Shown here: positions 37,237 to 46,264 of the stretch, piece after piece
Numbering within the stretch: position 1 is the first letter of the stretch
Layout of the letters: the number at the start of each line of letters is the position of its first letter
NCBI GenBank assembly: GCA_964276025.1
Contig: CAXYDD010000001.1
Location: 62,001-126,000 of the forward strand
DNA length: 64,000 nucleotides
Source: Porticoccus sp964276025
Lineage (GTDB): Bacteria > Pseudomonadota > Gammaproteobacteria > Pseudomonadales > Porticoccaceae
Reading direction: 5' to 3'
Translations under genes and position numbers: made by a program
Notes under the pieces: model-generated
What the model saw: the letters and a program-made list of their open reading frames with translations, nothing else
Told to the model about the DNA's origin: nothing
The model's database searches: none

Positions 37237-37587
37237 ATGATCAGGTTTGGTGATAAAAATTCTGAAGATGATGCAGATTATACTGTTGGTGACACTGCAA
37301 TATTAGAAGAAAAAGAACCAAAACTAAAGAAGCCTGCACTATACAAGGTAATTATATTTAATGATGATTATACTCCAATGGAATTTGTGGTTATGCTCTT
37401 GAAACAGGTCTTTTCAATGAATTATGAAGCCGCTACAAGAATAATGTTAAAAGTGCACACTGAAGGAAAGGCTGTATGTGCTATATATGTTCGAGATATA
37501 GCTGAAACTAAAGCTCTACAAGTAAGAGAGCTTGCTCGAGATAATGAGCACCCGCTTAGATGCGAAATTGAACCTGTAAGCGATTAA
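37237..37587 (+). CDS. clpS: ATP-dependent Clp protease adaptor ClpS
   Basis: ClpS recognises N-degron residues (Leu, Phe, Tyr, Trp) and delivers proteins to ClpAP. The protein contains YKVIIFNDDYTPMEFVVMLL with the pocket-forming NDDYTPMEF, HTEGKAVC and NEHPLRCEIEP. The frame is open from a GTG at 37171, but those 22 extra residues are hydrophobic and unlike any ClpS. The ATG at 37237 (116 residues) gives the usual length. clpA follows 18 nt downstream. Confidence 0.93.
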   Translation: MIRFGDKNSEDDADYTVGDTAILEEKEPKLKKPALYKVIIFNDDYTPMEFVVMLLKQVFSMNYEAATRIMLKVHTEGKAVCAIYVRDIAETKALQVRELARDNEHPLRCEIEPVSD

Positions 37588-37605
37588 TTGAATAAGGATT
37601 GATAT

Positions 37606-39879
37606 ATGTTAAGCAAAGAACTAGAGCTAACCCTTAATGATGCCTACAAGGTCGCCGCTGAAAAACGACACGAATTTATGACTGTAGAGCATTTGTTTTT
37701 AGCTCTTCTTGAAAATGAGTCTGCTGTAAGTATTTTAAAATCTTGTGGAGCAGATACTGGAATGTTAAAAAAAGATCTAGAGGACTTTATCGATTCTACG
37801 CCTCTTATTGAAGCAGAAAGTGAAGATCAGTCAGTAAAACCAACACTTGGTTTCCAGAGAGTTCTGCAGAGGGCAGTTTTCCATGTGCAGTCTTCTGGTA
37901 GTAAAGAGGTTCAGGGCTGTAACGTTCTTGTTGCAATCTTTAGTGAGCAAGAAAGCCAGTCGGTGTACTTTCTTCATTCTCAAAGTATAAATAGAATTGA
38001 TGTAGTTAATGTTATATCCCATGGAATCTCAGGGTATGCTGATGAGTCTGAAGAAATCTTAGATGAAGATATAGATCAAAACGATGTATCTGGATCGAAA
38101 AGATCCAAGAAACTCAGCTTGCTTGATCAATTTACCACCAACTTAAACATTGAGGCAGAGCAAGGAAATATAGATCCTCTCATTGGGCGAAGCCATGAAA
38201 TTCAGAGAGTCTCGCAAATTCTAGCTCGTCGTCGAAAAAATAATCCGTTACTTGTTGGAGAAGCAGGTGTTGGAAAAACTGCTATTGCTGAGGGCTTAGC
38301 AAAAATGATAGTTGACGGGGTTGCAGCAAATGTTCTTTCTGGATCTACAGTTTATTCTCTTGATGTCGGAGATCTACTTGCCGGCACAAAGTATAGAGGA
38401 GATTTTGAAAAACGATTTAAAGGTATCCTAGCTGAGTTAAAGGCAAAAGATAAAGCTATTCTTTTTATAGATGAAATACATACTATAATTGGTGCTGGAG
38501 CGACATCTGGCGGCGTGATGGACGCCTCTAATTTACTGAAACCTATCCTTACCTCAGGCCATATTCGGTGTATAGGCTCTACAACCTATCAAGAATATAG
38601 AGGAGTTTTTGAAAAGGACAGGGCACTATCAAGGCGCTTTCAAAAAATAGATGTTCCAGAACCATCCAATGAAGAAACTATAGAGATTCTCAAAGGCTTG
38701 AAGTCTAGGTTCGAAGAACACCATAACCTGCGTTTTTCTCAGTCTGCTTTGAAAACAGCAGTAGATCTGTCATCGAAGCATATAACCGACAGATATCTGC
38801 CCGACAAAGCAATCGATGTCATAGATGAAGCAGGCGCTCACCAACAGCTACTGGCTATATCAAAAAGAAAAAAACTCATTGGGGTTTCAGATATCGAAAG
38901 TATTGTTGCAAAAATTGCAAGAATACCAGCCAAAAGCATATCTTCGTCGGATATGCTTCAATTAGAAAATTTAGAAGAAAATTTAAGGATGGTTGTTTTT
39001 GGCCAAAATCAGGCTATTGCTGCTATAGCTAGTTCAATAAAACTATCACGTGCAGGCTTAAGAGATTCAGGTAAACCTATTGGATCATTTTTATTTGCTG
39101 GACCTACTGGTGTAGGTAAAACAGAGTTATCCAAACAATTATCAGAAATAATGGGCATCAAGATGTTAAGGTTTGATATGTCCGAATACATGGAGAGGCA
39201 CACTGTTTCTCGGCTAATTGGAGCTCCACCCGGTTATGTTGGTTTTGATCAAGGTGGGCTTTTAACAGATGCCGTTACCAAGAATCCTTATGCAGTCATT
39301 CTGCTCGATGAAATCGAAAAAGCGCATCCAGAGGTCTTTAATTTGTTACTGCAAGTTATGGATCATGGCACTTTAACTGACAATAATGGACGTAAGGCTG
39401 ATTTTAGAAACGTTATACTGATTATGACTACTAATGCTGGTTCATTTGAAATGAGTCGTTCTTCGATGGGTTTCGCGAAACAAGACCATAAAAGTGACGG
39501 AATGGAAGCTATTAAAAATCTATTTACCCCTGAGTTCCGTAATCGACTTGATAGCATCATACAATTTCGCCCATTGGGCATGGATGTTATAAATACTGTA
39601 GTTGATAAATTTTTATGCCAACTACAACAACAGCTTGATGATAAACATGTGGTTCTTGAAGTTGATAAGGATGCTCAGGAGTGGCTTGCCATTAATGGCT
39701 ATGATGAAAGAATGGGCGCAAGACCAATGCAAAGACTGATTCTTGAGAAAATCAGAAAACCACTGTCAGAACAAGTTCTATTTGGAGGACTTTCTAGCGG
39801 TGGCACCGTGAGGGTGTTTGTAGAAAATGATGAGATAAAAACTGAAGTTGTCAAGGAAAGTGAAGCCGCTGCGATTTAA
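37606..39879 (+). CDS. clpA: Clp protease ATP-binding subunit ClpA
   Basis: This AAA+ unfoldase feeds substrates to ClpP. The 757 residues show the N-terminal Clp repeat domain that binds ClpS (residues 1-140), Walker A of the first AAA module (GEAGVGKT, about 217), and Walker A of the second (GPTGVGKT, about 499). A SMGFAK loop sits where ClpA has its ClpP-docking tripeptide, and a C-terminal D2 small domain follows. Length equals E. coli ClpA. It is convergent with infA, 7 nt apart. Confidence 0.97.
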   Translation: MLSKELELTLNDAYKVAAEKRHEFMTVEHLFLALLENESAVSILKSCGADTGMLKKDLEDFIDSTPLIEAESEDQSVKPTLGFQRVLQRAVFHVQSSGSKEVQGCNVLVAIFSEQESQSVYFLHSQSINRIDVVNVISHGISGYADESEEILDEDIDQNDVSGSKRSKKLSLLDQFTTNLNIEAEQGNIDPLIGRSHEIQRVSQILARRRKNNPLLVGEAGVGKTAIAEGLAKMIVDGVAANVLSGSTVYSLDVGDLLAGTKYRGDFEKRFKGILAELKAKDKAILFIDEIHTIIGAGATSGGVMDASNLLKPILTSGHIRCIGSTTYQEYRGVFEKDRALSRRFQKIDVPEPSNEETIEILKGLKSRFEEHHNLRFSQSALKTAVDLSSKHITDRYLPDKAIDVIDEAGAHQQLLAISKRKKLIGVSDIESIVAKIARIPAKSISSSDMLQLENLEENLRMVVFGQNQAIAAIASSIKLSRAGLRDSGKPIGSFLFAGPTGVGKTELSKQLSEIMGIKMLRFDMSEYMERHTVSRLIGAPPGYVGFDQGGLLTDAVTKNPYAVILLDEIEKAHPEVFNLLLQVMDHGTLTDNNGRKADFRNVILIMTTNAGSFEMSRSSMGFAKQDHKSDGMEAIKNLFTPEFRNRLDSIIQFRPLGMDVINTVVDKFLCQLQQQLDDKHVVLEVDKDAQEWLAINGYDERMGARPMQRLILEKIRKPLSEQVLFGGLSSGGTVRVFVENDEIKTEVVKESEAAAI

Positions 39880-39886
39880 CTTCCAC

Positions 39887-40105
39887 TTATCTTGCTCTAT
39901 AGGTTATTCGTCCCTTTGATAAATCATAGGGGCTAAGTTCTACCCTTACTGAATCTCCAGTTAATATGCGGATATAGTTTTTGCGCATTTTTCCTGATAT
40001 GTGCGCAAGTACTACGTGATCATTTTCTAATTTTACTCGGAAAGTTGTATTTGGAAGAGTGTCTATTACTTCACCTTCCATTTCTATCTGCTCTTCTTTA
40101 GGCAT
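39887..40105 (-). CDS. infA: Translation initiation factor IF-1
   Basis: The 72-residue single OB-fold protein is at the family length, with the typical EMEGEVIDTLPNTTFRVKLEN and HISGKMRKNYIRILTGDSV. IF-1 blocks the ribosomal A site during initiation. It is the last gene of a minus-strand run with bpt and aat, as in Pseudomonas. Confidence 0.97.
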   Translation of the reverse strand: MPKEEQIEMEGEVIDTLPNTTFRVKLENDHVVLAHISGKMRKNYIRILTGDSVRVELSPYDLSKGRITYRAR

Positions 40106-40173
40106 AAATCACTCTAGTTGTATATTTACATCAATACTAATTCAGCCGCATTCTGCCTGAAATAAACATAAAG

Positions 40174-40929
40174 TCAATCAAGCAATATCCATTGTCTATC
40201 TTTAAGTATCTCTAGAGGTCGATAATTTGATTTATAGGCCATTTTGGGACTATTTTTTATCCAGTATCCTAGGTATAGGTATGACAGACCCATTTCTTCA
40301 GCTAAGGTAATTTGGGACAAAATAGAAAATGTCCCTAAGCTTCTAGATTTATGTTTGAGTTCTGTGGAATAGTAGCTATAGATAGCCGATAGTCCATCTT
40401 CTAACAAATCAATTACACCAGCAGAAATTAATTCTCCGTTATCTCTTATTTCTATCATCTGGGAATACTCACGAAGATTTCCTATGAAGTCTTTGAATTG
40501 AGGTAGATTGGGTGGGTGCATATCCCCATCAGCATGCCGTGTGTTTATATAGTTTTTATAGAGTGGATAATGCTCCTGTTCATCAATTGCTGATACTTGT
40601 TTAACGATTAATCCTTCGTTGCGTTTCAAGCATCGTTTTTGCTGCCTGCTTAATTTAAATGAACCAACTTTTACTCTTGCAGATATGCATGCATCACATG
40701 ATTTACATCTTGGAGAGTAAAAATACTGACCGCTACGTCTAAATCCCATATCTGATAGCTGAGAATATAATTTTGAATTTATCTCGATATGTGAGATAAC
40801 CTCAAGATTAGGATCAGCTGACGCAACAAAAGCAGTTGTTGCCTCTTTACCTGGCAAATAGCTACAGGGATGTGGGTTTGTTAAAAATACCCGTATTCGT
40901 CTCAAATCAGGTGTAATATCTCGGGACAT
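40174..40929 (-). CDS. bpt: Aspartate/glutamate leucyltransferase (Bpt)
   Basis: Bpt transfers Leu from leucyl-tRNA to proteins with N-terminal Asp or Glu, making ClpS-recognised degrons. The 251 residues begin with the PCSYLPGKEATTAF Cys motif, followed by GFRRSGQYFYSPRCKSCDACISARV and the C-terminal LYLGYWIKNSPKMAYKSNYRPLE. These match the bacterial arginyl/leucyl-transferase family. It lies downstream of aat and opposite clpSA. Confidence 0.95.
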   Translation of the reverse strand: MSRDITPDLRRIRVFLTNPHPCSYLPGKEATTAFVASADPNLEVISHIEINSKLYSQLSDMGFRRSGQYFYSPRCKSCDACISARVKVGSFKLSRQQKRCLKRNEGLIVKQVSAIDEQEHYPLYKNYINTRHADGDMHPPNLPQFKDFIGNLREYSQMIEIRDNGELISAGVIDLLEDGLSAIYSYYSTELKHKSRSLGTFSILSQITLAEEMGLSYLYLGYWIKNSPKMAYKSNYRPLEILKDRQWILLD

Positions 40930-40970
40930 AATGATAATTCTTTATTCGTTAAATTTTTCGTTAAAAACCG

Positions 40971-41681
40971 TTAAACTAATTCACATTTCCAGTAGCTAGG
41001 CCAAAAATTTGGTTTTTCGCCTAATTCTTTTAATTCAATTAAAAAATCTTCTCTTGGTATATTTTTGCTTCCCATTGACGTTAAGTGATTATTTTCAACC
41101 TGGCAATCAATTAATCCATTCGTGGTATATTTTTTCATCAATAAAGCTAACTGAACTAGCGCCACTTTAGAAGCATTTGATTTTAAGCTGAACATAGACT
41201 CCCCACAAAAAACATTTCCTATAACAACTCCATATAAACCGCCAACTAAATCATCTTTAAACCAGACCTCTAAAGAATGTGCGAACCCCGAATTATGAAG
41301 ATCAATATATGAATGCTGCATATTGGTGTTTATCCAGGTACCTTGATCTTTACTTTTTCGAAGACTGGCACAATATTTTATTACAGATTCAAATTGAGTA
41401 TCAATCCTTATTTCCCAAGGCTGGGTCCTAATAGATTTTTTTAGAGAACGAGATATATTTATTTCGTGTGGATATATTACGGATCTTGGATTTGGCGACC
41501 ACCATAGTATTGGTTGATCTTGCTCTTCATACCACGGAAAAATTCCATTTCGATATGCCTTAAGTAGTGTCTCAGCATTCAAGTTACCCATACATGCGAG
41601 AAGTCCATTGGGCTCTTTAAGAGCTGTATTTGGATCAGGGAAATGAATATTCTTAGCATGAAGATGTGGTATGTTAAGCAT
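40971..41681 (-). CDS. aat: Leucyl/phenylalanyl-tRNA-protein transferase
   Basis: Aat adds Leu or Phe to proteins with N-terminal Lys or Arg, generating ClpS/ClpAP degrons. The 236 residues show FPDPNTALKEPNGLLACMGNL in outline, RNGIFPWYEEQDQPILWWSPNPR, and the GLYGVVIGNVFCGESMFS motif. It starts 8 nt after the end of trxB on the same strand. Confidence 0.96.
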   Translation of the reverse strand: MLNIPHLHAKNIHFPDPNTALKEPNGLLACMGNLNAETLLKAYRNGIFPWYEEQDQPILWWSPNPRSVIYPHEINISRSLKKSIRTQPWEIRIDTQFESVIKYCASLRKSKDQGTWINTNMQHSYIDLHNSGFAHSLEVWFKDDLVGGLYGVVIGNVFCGESMFSLKSNASKVALVQLALLMKKYTTNGLIDCQVENNHLTSMGSKNIPREDFLIELKELGEKPNFWPSYWKCELV

Positions 41682-41688
41682 TTAATCT

Positions 41689-42639
41689 TTATGCCAAGTC
41701 ATCAAGATATTTCTCTGCATCTAATGCCGCCATACAGCCGGAACCAGCAGATGTTATTGCTTGTCGATAGACATGGTCAGCCACATCTCCCGAAGCAAAA
41801 ACTCCATCTATGCTAACTCCGGTGGCATTTCCGTCCAGACCACCATTAACAGTAATATATCCATTTTTCATATCTAATTGATCTTTAAAAATGTCTGTAT
41901 TTGGTTTATGACCAATAGCTATAAATACCCCACTTACTTCATGATTAACTATTGAATCATCGATCGTACTTTTTAAAGAAAGACTTGTAACACCTGATTC
42001 GTCACCACATATCTCCTCGAGAGTATGATTCCATAATATTTTTATATTTCCGTTTTCAGCTCTTTCTAATAACTTGTCACGGAGTATTTTTTCAGATCTC
42101 AGCGTATCTCTTCTGTGAACAAGGGTAACCTCGCTACAGATATTAGATAAATAAAGAGCTTCTTCTACAGCTGTATTGCCACCACCTATAACAGCGACTT
42201 TTTTCCCTCTATAAAAAAAACCATCACAGGTTGCACAAGCACTAACGCCTTTACCCATAAAGGCTTCTTCAGATGCTAGCCCAAGATATTGTGCTGATGC
42301 TCCAGTGCTTATAATCAAGGCATCGCAGGTGAATTTGTTGCTACCCTTTAGAAGAAAAGGCTTTTTACTTAAATCTACACTCTCTATATGATCAAAAATA
42401 ATTTTTGTATCAAATTTCTCAGCATGTTCTTGCATTCTCACCATAAGATCCGGACCTTGAAGACCATGAGGATCGCCAGGCCAATTATCAACATCTGTTG
42501 TTGTGGTAAGTTGCCCACCCTGTTGTATACCAGTAATAATGACTGGGTCAAGGTTTGCTCTTGCGGCGTAAATTGCGGCAGTATAGCCGGCAGGACCAGA
42601 GCCAAGAATAATTAATTTGTGGTGTTGAGTATCTGACAT
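41689..42639 (-). CDS. trxB: Thioredoxin-disulfide reductase
   Basis: This FAD/NADPH enzyme reduces thioredoxin. The 316 residues hold FAD-binding GSGPAG, the redox CATC motif with C135 and C138, NADPH-binding GGGNTAVEEA, and the C-terminal GDVADHVYRQAITSAGSG. It is divergent from ftsK, as in Pseudomonas. Confidence 0.97.
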   Translation of the reverse strand: MSDTQHHKLIILGSGPAGYTAAIYAARANLDPVIITGIQQGGQLTTTTDVDNWPGDPHGLQGPDLMVRMQEHAEKFDTKIIFDHIESVDLSKKPFLLKGSNKFTCDALIISTGASAQYLGLASEEAFMGKGVSACATCDGFFYRGKKVAVIGGGNTAVEEALYLSNICSEVTLVHRRDTLRSEKILRDKLLERAENGNIKILWNHTLEEICGDESGVTSLSLKSTIDDSIVNHEVSGVFIAIGHKPNTDIFKDQLDMKNGYITVNGGLDGNATGVSIDGVFASGDVADHVYRQAITSAGSGCMAALDAEKYLDDLA

Positions 42640-42740
42640 ATTTGTATTCCTGATTCTTGAATTTATATTATTATAGTAATAAAAATGGCCATACAGTAAC
42701 AGAGGGAATTGATTATTAAGCCCATAAATTTAGCTTATAG

Positions 42741-42746
42741 TATAAT
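42741..42746 (+). promoter_or_regulatory. Candidate -10 box for ftsK
   Basis: A perfect TATAAT in the trxB/ftsK divergent gap. Transcription from it would begin near 42753, almost at the upstream GTG (42756). That supports the downstream TTG at 42825 as the ftsK start. No clear -35 is seen. Confidence 0.4.
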
Positions 42747-42824
42747 CTTGTATAAGTGGCCTATAGCATTTCGGTCTACTGTGTTTACAATAGCATCTAT
42801 ATTAGAGTTAATCGGGATAGCATC

Positions 42825-45179
42825 TTGAATAAAGAAAAAAAAATACGCAAACCTTTATTAGAAGAAAGTGATCAATTGAAGTCCTCCAAAGTTAGCTTTA
42901 TTCTCAAAGAAGGCTCACTTATTGGTTGGTTGGTTGTTTGCGCTTATCTTTTTATCGCTTTGATAACACATTCAACTGATGATCCAGGGTGGTCACATGC
43001 TGGAGATGTTGAATATATTAAAAATTCAGGTGGATTTTTTGGTGCCTGGATATCAGATATTTTATTTTCTTTTTTAGGCTACATAGCTTTTTTGTTACCA
43101 GTTTTGTTAGCTTTAAGAGCATGGAATGTTTTTAGGACTCGTCGTGATAACGAGTCCGGTATTGATAGCCTCGTTTTTACTCTTCGTATACTGGGATTAG
43201 TGATGGTATTAGTCAGTGCGACCTCTCTGGCTTCAATTCACTACACAGACCCAATTGAATCGTTGCCTTTTGGTGTTGGAGGTATTCTTGGCTCCTCAGT
43301 TCAGAGTGCAGCATTAGCAGCATTCAACAATGTTGGCAGTACATTAATTCTAGTTGCTGTTTTTTTATTCGGTTTAACAGTATTTACTGATTTATCTTGG
43401 CTAGGTTTAATTGAGACTATAGGAAAAACAGTATCTAAATTAAATGACTATATTGCTCACCGGCTTGAGACACGTGCCGCAAAAAAAAATGAAGCCAAAC
43501 AGGCCCTACTTGCTCAAAAGCATCGTAAAGAAGTCCAAGAGATTCAAGCAAAGAGGGAAGTGACTAGGCAACCCCTGAGTATACAGCACCCTTCTCAAAA
43601 ACCATCAACCAGTGAGCGCGTTGAAAAAGAAAAACAAACATCTTTCTTTGCAGACTCAAATCTGGCTGTGCTTCCAGCTTTAGGTTTGCTAGATAAAGCA
43701 AGTGTTGATAATAGTAAAGCTTTTTCTAAAGAGTCTTTACAGGCTATGTCTAAGCAGTTGGAGCTTAAATTGCAAGATTTTGGTATTAGTGCGGAAGTTA
43801 TAGAAGTTTTACCGGGGCCAGTTGTCACATGCTTTGAAATCCAACCAGCGGCAGGTATTAAGGCTAGCAGGATAAGTGCACTTTCCAGGGATCTAGCAAG
43901 ATCACTTGCAGTCGTTAGCGTCAGGGTTGTTGAGGTGATACCTGGGAAATCTTATGTGGGAATTGAGATTCCGAATGAACATAGAGAGATGGTGAGGCTA
44001 AGTGAAGTTTTATCATCGGTAGTATATGAGGAAGCTAAGTCACCTTTAACTCTTGCTCTTGGTAATGATATTTCAGGTCAACCTGTGTGTGCTGACCTAG
44101 CAAAAATGCCTCACCTGCTTGTGGCAGGAACAACTGGTTCCGGGAAATCAGTTGGCATTAATTCAATGCTGCTAAGTTTACTATATAAATCAACTCCAGA
44201 GGATGTAAGGCTAATATTAATTGATCCTAAGATGTTGGAGCTATCGGTTTACGATGGCATACCACATTTATTAACACCAGTCGTGACAGATATGAAAGAT
44301 GCAGCAAGCAGTCTGAGGTGGTGTGTAGGTGAAATGGAGAGACGTTACAAGTTAATGTCAGCTTTAGGAGTTAGAAATCTTGCAGGATATAATAAAAAAG
44401 TTGCTGATGGAATTACATCAGGCAAGCCACTTCTTGATCCTTTATGGAAACAGGACGAATTTCTCATAGATGAGAATGATGTTCCCTCTGAATTAAAAAA
44501 ATTACCATATATTGTGGTAGTTATAGATGAATTTGCCGATATGATGATGATAGTGGGCAAAAAAGTTGAACAACTTATTGCTCGTATTGCACAAAAAGCT
44601 AGAGCAGCGGGAATACACTTGGTGCTTGCAACACAGAGGCCCTCTGTAGATGTAATAACTGGTTTGATAAAAGCCAATGTACCAAGTCGCATAGCATTTC
44701 AAGTTTCCTCAAAGATTGATTCGAGAACTATATTGGATCAAAGTGGTGCAGAGTCCTTGTTAGGTCATGGAGATCTACTTTATTTACCGCCTGGAACTAG
44801 TGTTCCAGTTCGAGTTCATGGGGCTTTTGTTGATGATCATGAGGTACACAAGGTTGTAGCTGATTGGAAAAAAAGGGGAACACCAGAATATTTAGAAGAT
44901 ATAATCAGTGAAGTTGTTACCAATAGCATACCGGTGCCAGGATATAGCAACGATTCAGCTGATTCTAGCGGTCAAGAAACAGATGCACTTTATGATGAAG
45001 CTGTAGCTTTTGTTCTTGAGACTCGCAAGGCTTCAATTTCATCAGTTCAACGCAAACTCAGAATAGGTTATAACAGGGCAGCTAGGCTCGTTGAGCAAAT
45101 GGAAGCTTCTGGCGTTGTTAGTGAGATGGGATTGAACGGCAATAGAGATGTTTTAGCCCCAACTCCATCAAGAGATTAA
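42825..45179 (+). CDS. ftsK: DNA translocase FtsK
   Basis: FtsK pumps chromosomal DNA at the septum and activates XerCD at dif. The protein has about four N-terminal membrane helices, a short Lys/Gln-rich linker and the motor domain with Walker A GTTGSGKSVG. It ends in a gamma winged helix (SISSVQRKLRIGYNRAARLVEQME in outline). The linker is much shorter than in E. coli (1329 residues). The frame opens at a GTG at 42756, but the promoter and the unlike N-terminus favour the TTG at 42825 (784 residues). Confidence 0.93.
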   Translation: MNKEKKIRKPLLEESDQLKSSKVSFILKEGSLIGWLVVCAYLFIALITHSTDDPGWSHAGDVEYIKNSGGFFGAWISDILFSFLGYIAFLLPVLLALRAWNVFRTRRDNESGIDSLVFTLRILGLVMVLVSATSLASIHYTDPIESLPFGVGGILGSSVQSAALAAFNNVGSTLILVAVFLFGLTVFTDLSWLGLIETIGKTVSKLNDYIAHRLETRAAKKNEAKQALLAQKHRKEVQEIQAKREVTRQPLSIQHPSQKPSTSERVEKEKQTSFFADSNLAVLPALGLLDKASVDNSKAFSKESLQAMSKQLELKLQDFGISAEVIEVLPGPVVTCFEIQPAAGIKASRISALSRDLARSLAVVSVRVVEVIPGKSYVGIEIPNEHREMVRLSEVLSSVVYEEAKSPLTLALGNDISGQPVCADLAKMPHLLVAGTTGSGKSVGINSMLLSLLYKSTPEDVRLILIDPKMLELSVYDGIPHLLTPVVTDMKDAASSLRWCVGEMERRYKLMSALGVRNLAGYNKKVADGITSGKPLLDPLWKQDEFLIDENDVPSELKKLPYIVVVIDEFADMMMIVGKKVEQLIARIAQKARAAGIHLVLATQRPSVDVITGLIKANVPSRIAFQVSSKIDSRTILDQSGAESLLGHGDLLYLPPGTSVPVRVHGAFVDDHEVHKVVADWKKRGTPEYLEDIISEVVTNSIPVPGYSNDSADSSGQETDALYDEAVAFVLETRKASISSVQRKLRIGYNRAARLVEQMEASGVVSEMGLNGNRDVLAPTPSRD

Positions 45180-45181
45180 TT

Positions 45182-45814
45182 ATGAGGCAGCTAATAACAA
45201 TCGTATTTTTATTCAGTTTTTTCGCTGATACCGCTGTAAGTGAAATAAAAAATTATCCATTAGATTGCACAAAAAATTTACAGAATCTACTTTCATTTGT
45301 TGAAACAATAAGTGCTGATTTTAAACAAATTAATTACACTGAAAAAAACGCTATAACTCAAAAAGCATATGGATATTTGGTCGCAAAGAAACCAGGAAAT
45401 ATTCGCTGGGTTACCCGAGCTCCTATGGAGCAACATATAATAACTAATAATAAAAATATTTGGATATATGATCCTGATCTTGAGCAGGTCACTGTAAGCA
45501 AGTTCATTCAAGATTTAAATATAAACCCTGCTATTTTACTGATAGGAGACACCGAAGAGGCTGGGCTAATCTATGATATAAACTGCATAAAAACTGAGTT
45601 TTTTGATTTTATACTGACACCTATCAATGCTGAGAGCCTTTACAAAAAAATACAGATTAGTTTTAAAAATAACACTCCGGTAATAATGAAATTATGGGGT
45701 TCTCTTGGTCATAGGTCTGAAATATACTTCACAAAAACCCAGCTAAATAAAAAAATTACTAGTAATTTTCAATTTTATCCACCAGATGGAGTTGATGTGA
45801 TTGAACATAAATAA
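45182..45814 (+). CDS. lolA: Outer-membrane lipoprotein carrier protein LolA
   Basis: LolA is the periplasmic chaperone that ferries lipoproteins from LolCDE to LolB. The 210 residues start with a signal peptide (about 1-20). Family motifs SADFKQI, AYGYLVAKKPGNIRWV and WIYDPDLEQVTV follow. It starts 2 nt after ftsK, so it is co-transcribed. The usual next gene, rarA, is missing; crcB follows. Confidence 0.94.
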   Translation: MRQLITIVFLFSFFADTAVSEIKNYPLDCTKNLQNLLSFVETISADFKQINYTEKNAITQKAYGYLVAKKPGNIRWVTRAPMEQHIITNNKNIWIYDPDLEQVTVSKFIQDLNINPAILLIGDTEEAGLIYDINCIKTEFFDFILTPINAESLYKKIQISFKNNTPVIMKLWGSLGHRSEIYFTKTQLNKKITSNFQFYPPDGVDVIEHK

Positions 45815-45876
45815 AAAAATTTAATTTTTCAAGTTAGTATTATGGATTTATGTAATTTAAGTTTAGGGAGAATAAA

Positions 45877-46248
45877 ATGCAATGGTTGGCTGTAGCATTT
45901 GGAGGAGCGCTTGGTTCTTTGGCCCGATACGCAATAAACACATATACTATAAGTATGCTTGGTGAACGTTCTTCGTTAGGTACATTAATAGTTAATCTAA
46001 CTGGATCCATTCTCATAGGTTGCTGTTATGTTTTTGTTGTTGAAAGGGGTTTTTTCCCTTCTGAACTAAAAAATTTTTTAATGGTTGGATTTCTAGGTGC
46101 TTTCACCACATTCTCTGCATTCACGCTTGAAACGATAGTTATGTGGCAAAATGACCAAATAATGCTTTCTATTTTATATATTTTTGGAACCATTTTTCTC
46201 TGTTTAATGGGAACTTTATGCGCAATTACCTTGATGCGTCTTATTTAG
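45877..46248 (+). CDS. crcB: Fluoride efflux channel CrcB/Fluc
   Basis: This small dual-topology membrane protein exports fluoride. The 123 residues form four hydrophobic segments with the signatures GGALGSLARY, TLIVNLTGSILIG (pore Asn) and VGFLGAFTTFSAFTLE (Phe box). AGGGAG precedes the ATG. No fluoride riboswitch is seen in the 62-nt gap before it. serS follows 16 nt downstream. Confidence 0.95.
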   Translation: MQWLAVAFGGALGSLARYAINTYTISMLGERSSLGTLIVNLTGSILIGCCYVFVVERGFFPSELKNFLMVGFLGAFTTFSAFTLETIVMWQNDQIMLSILYIFGTIFLCLMGTLCAITLMRLI

Positions 46249-46264
46249 GAAAAATTTAAATCTT

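Noticed and set aside
45815..45876. Fluoride riboswitch before crcB
   Set aside because: The gap is only 62 nt, AT-rich, and lacks the GGCGAUGG-like conserved start and the pseudoknot of that riboswitch.
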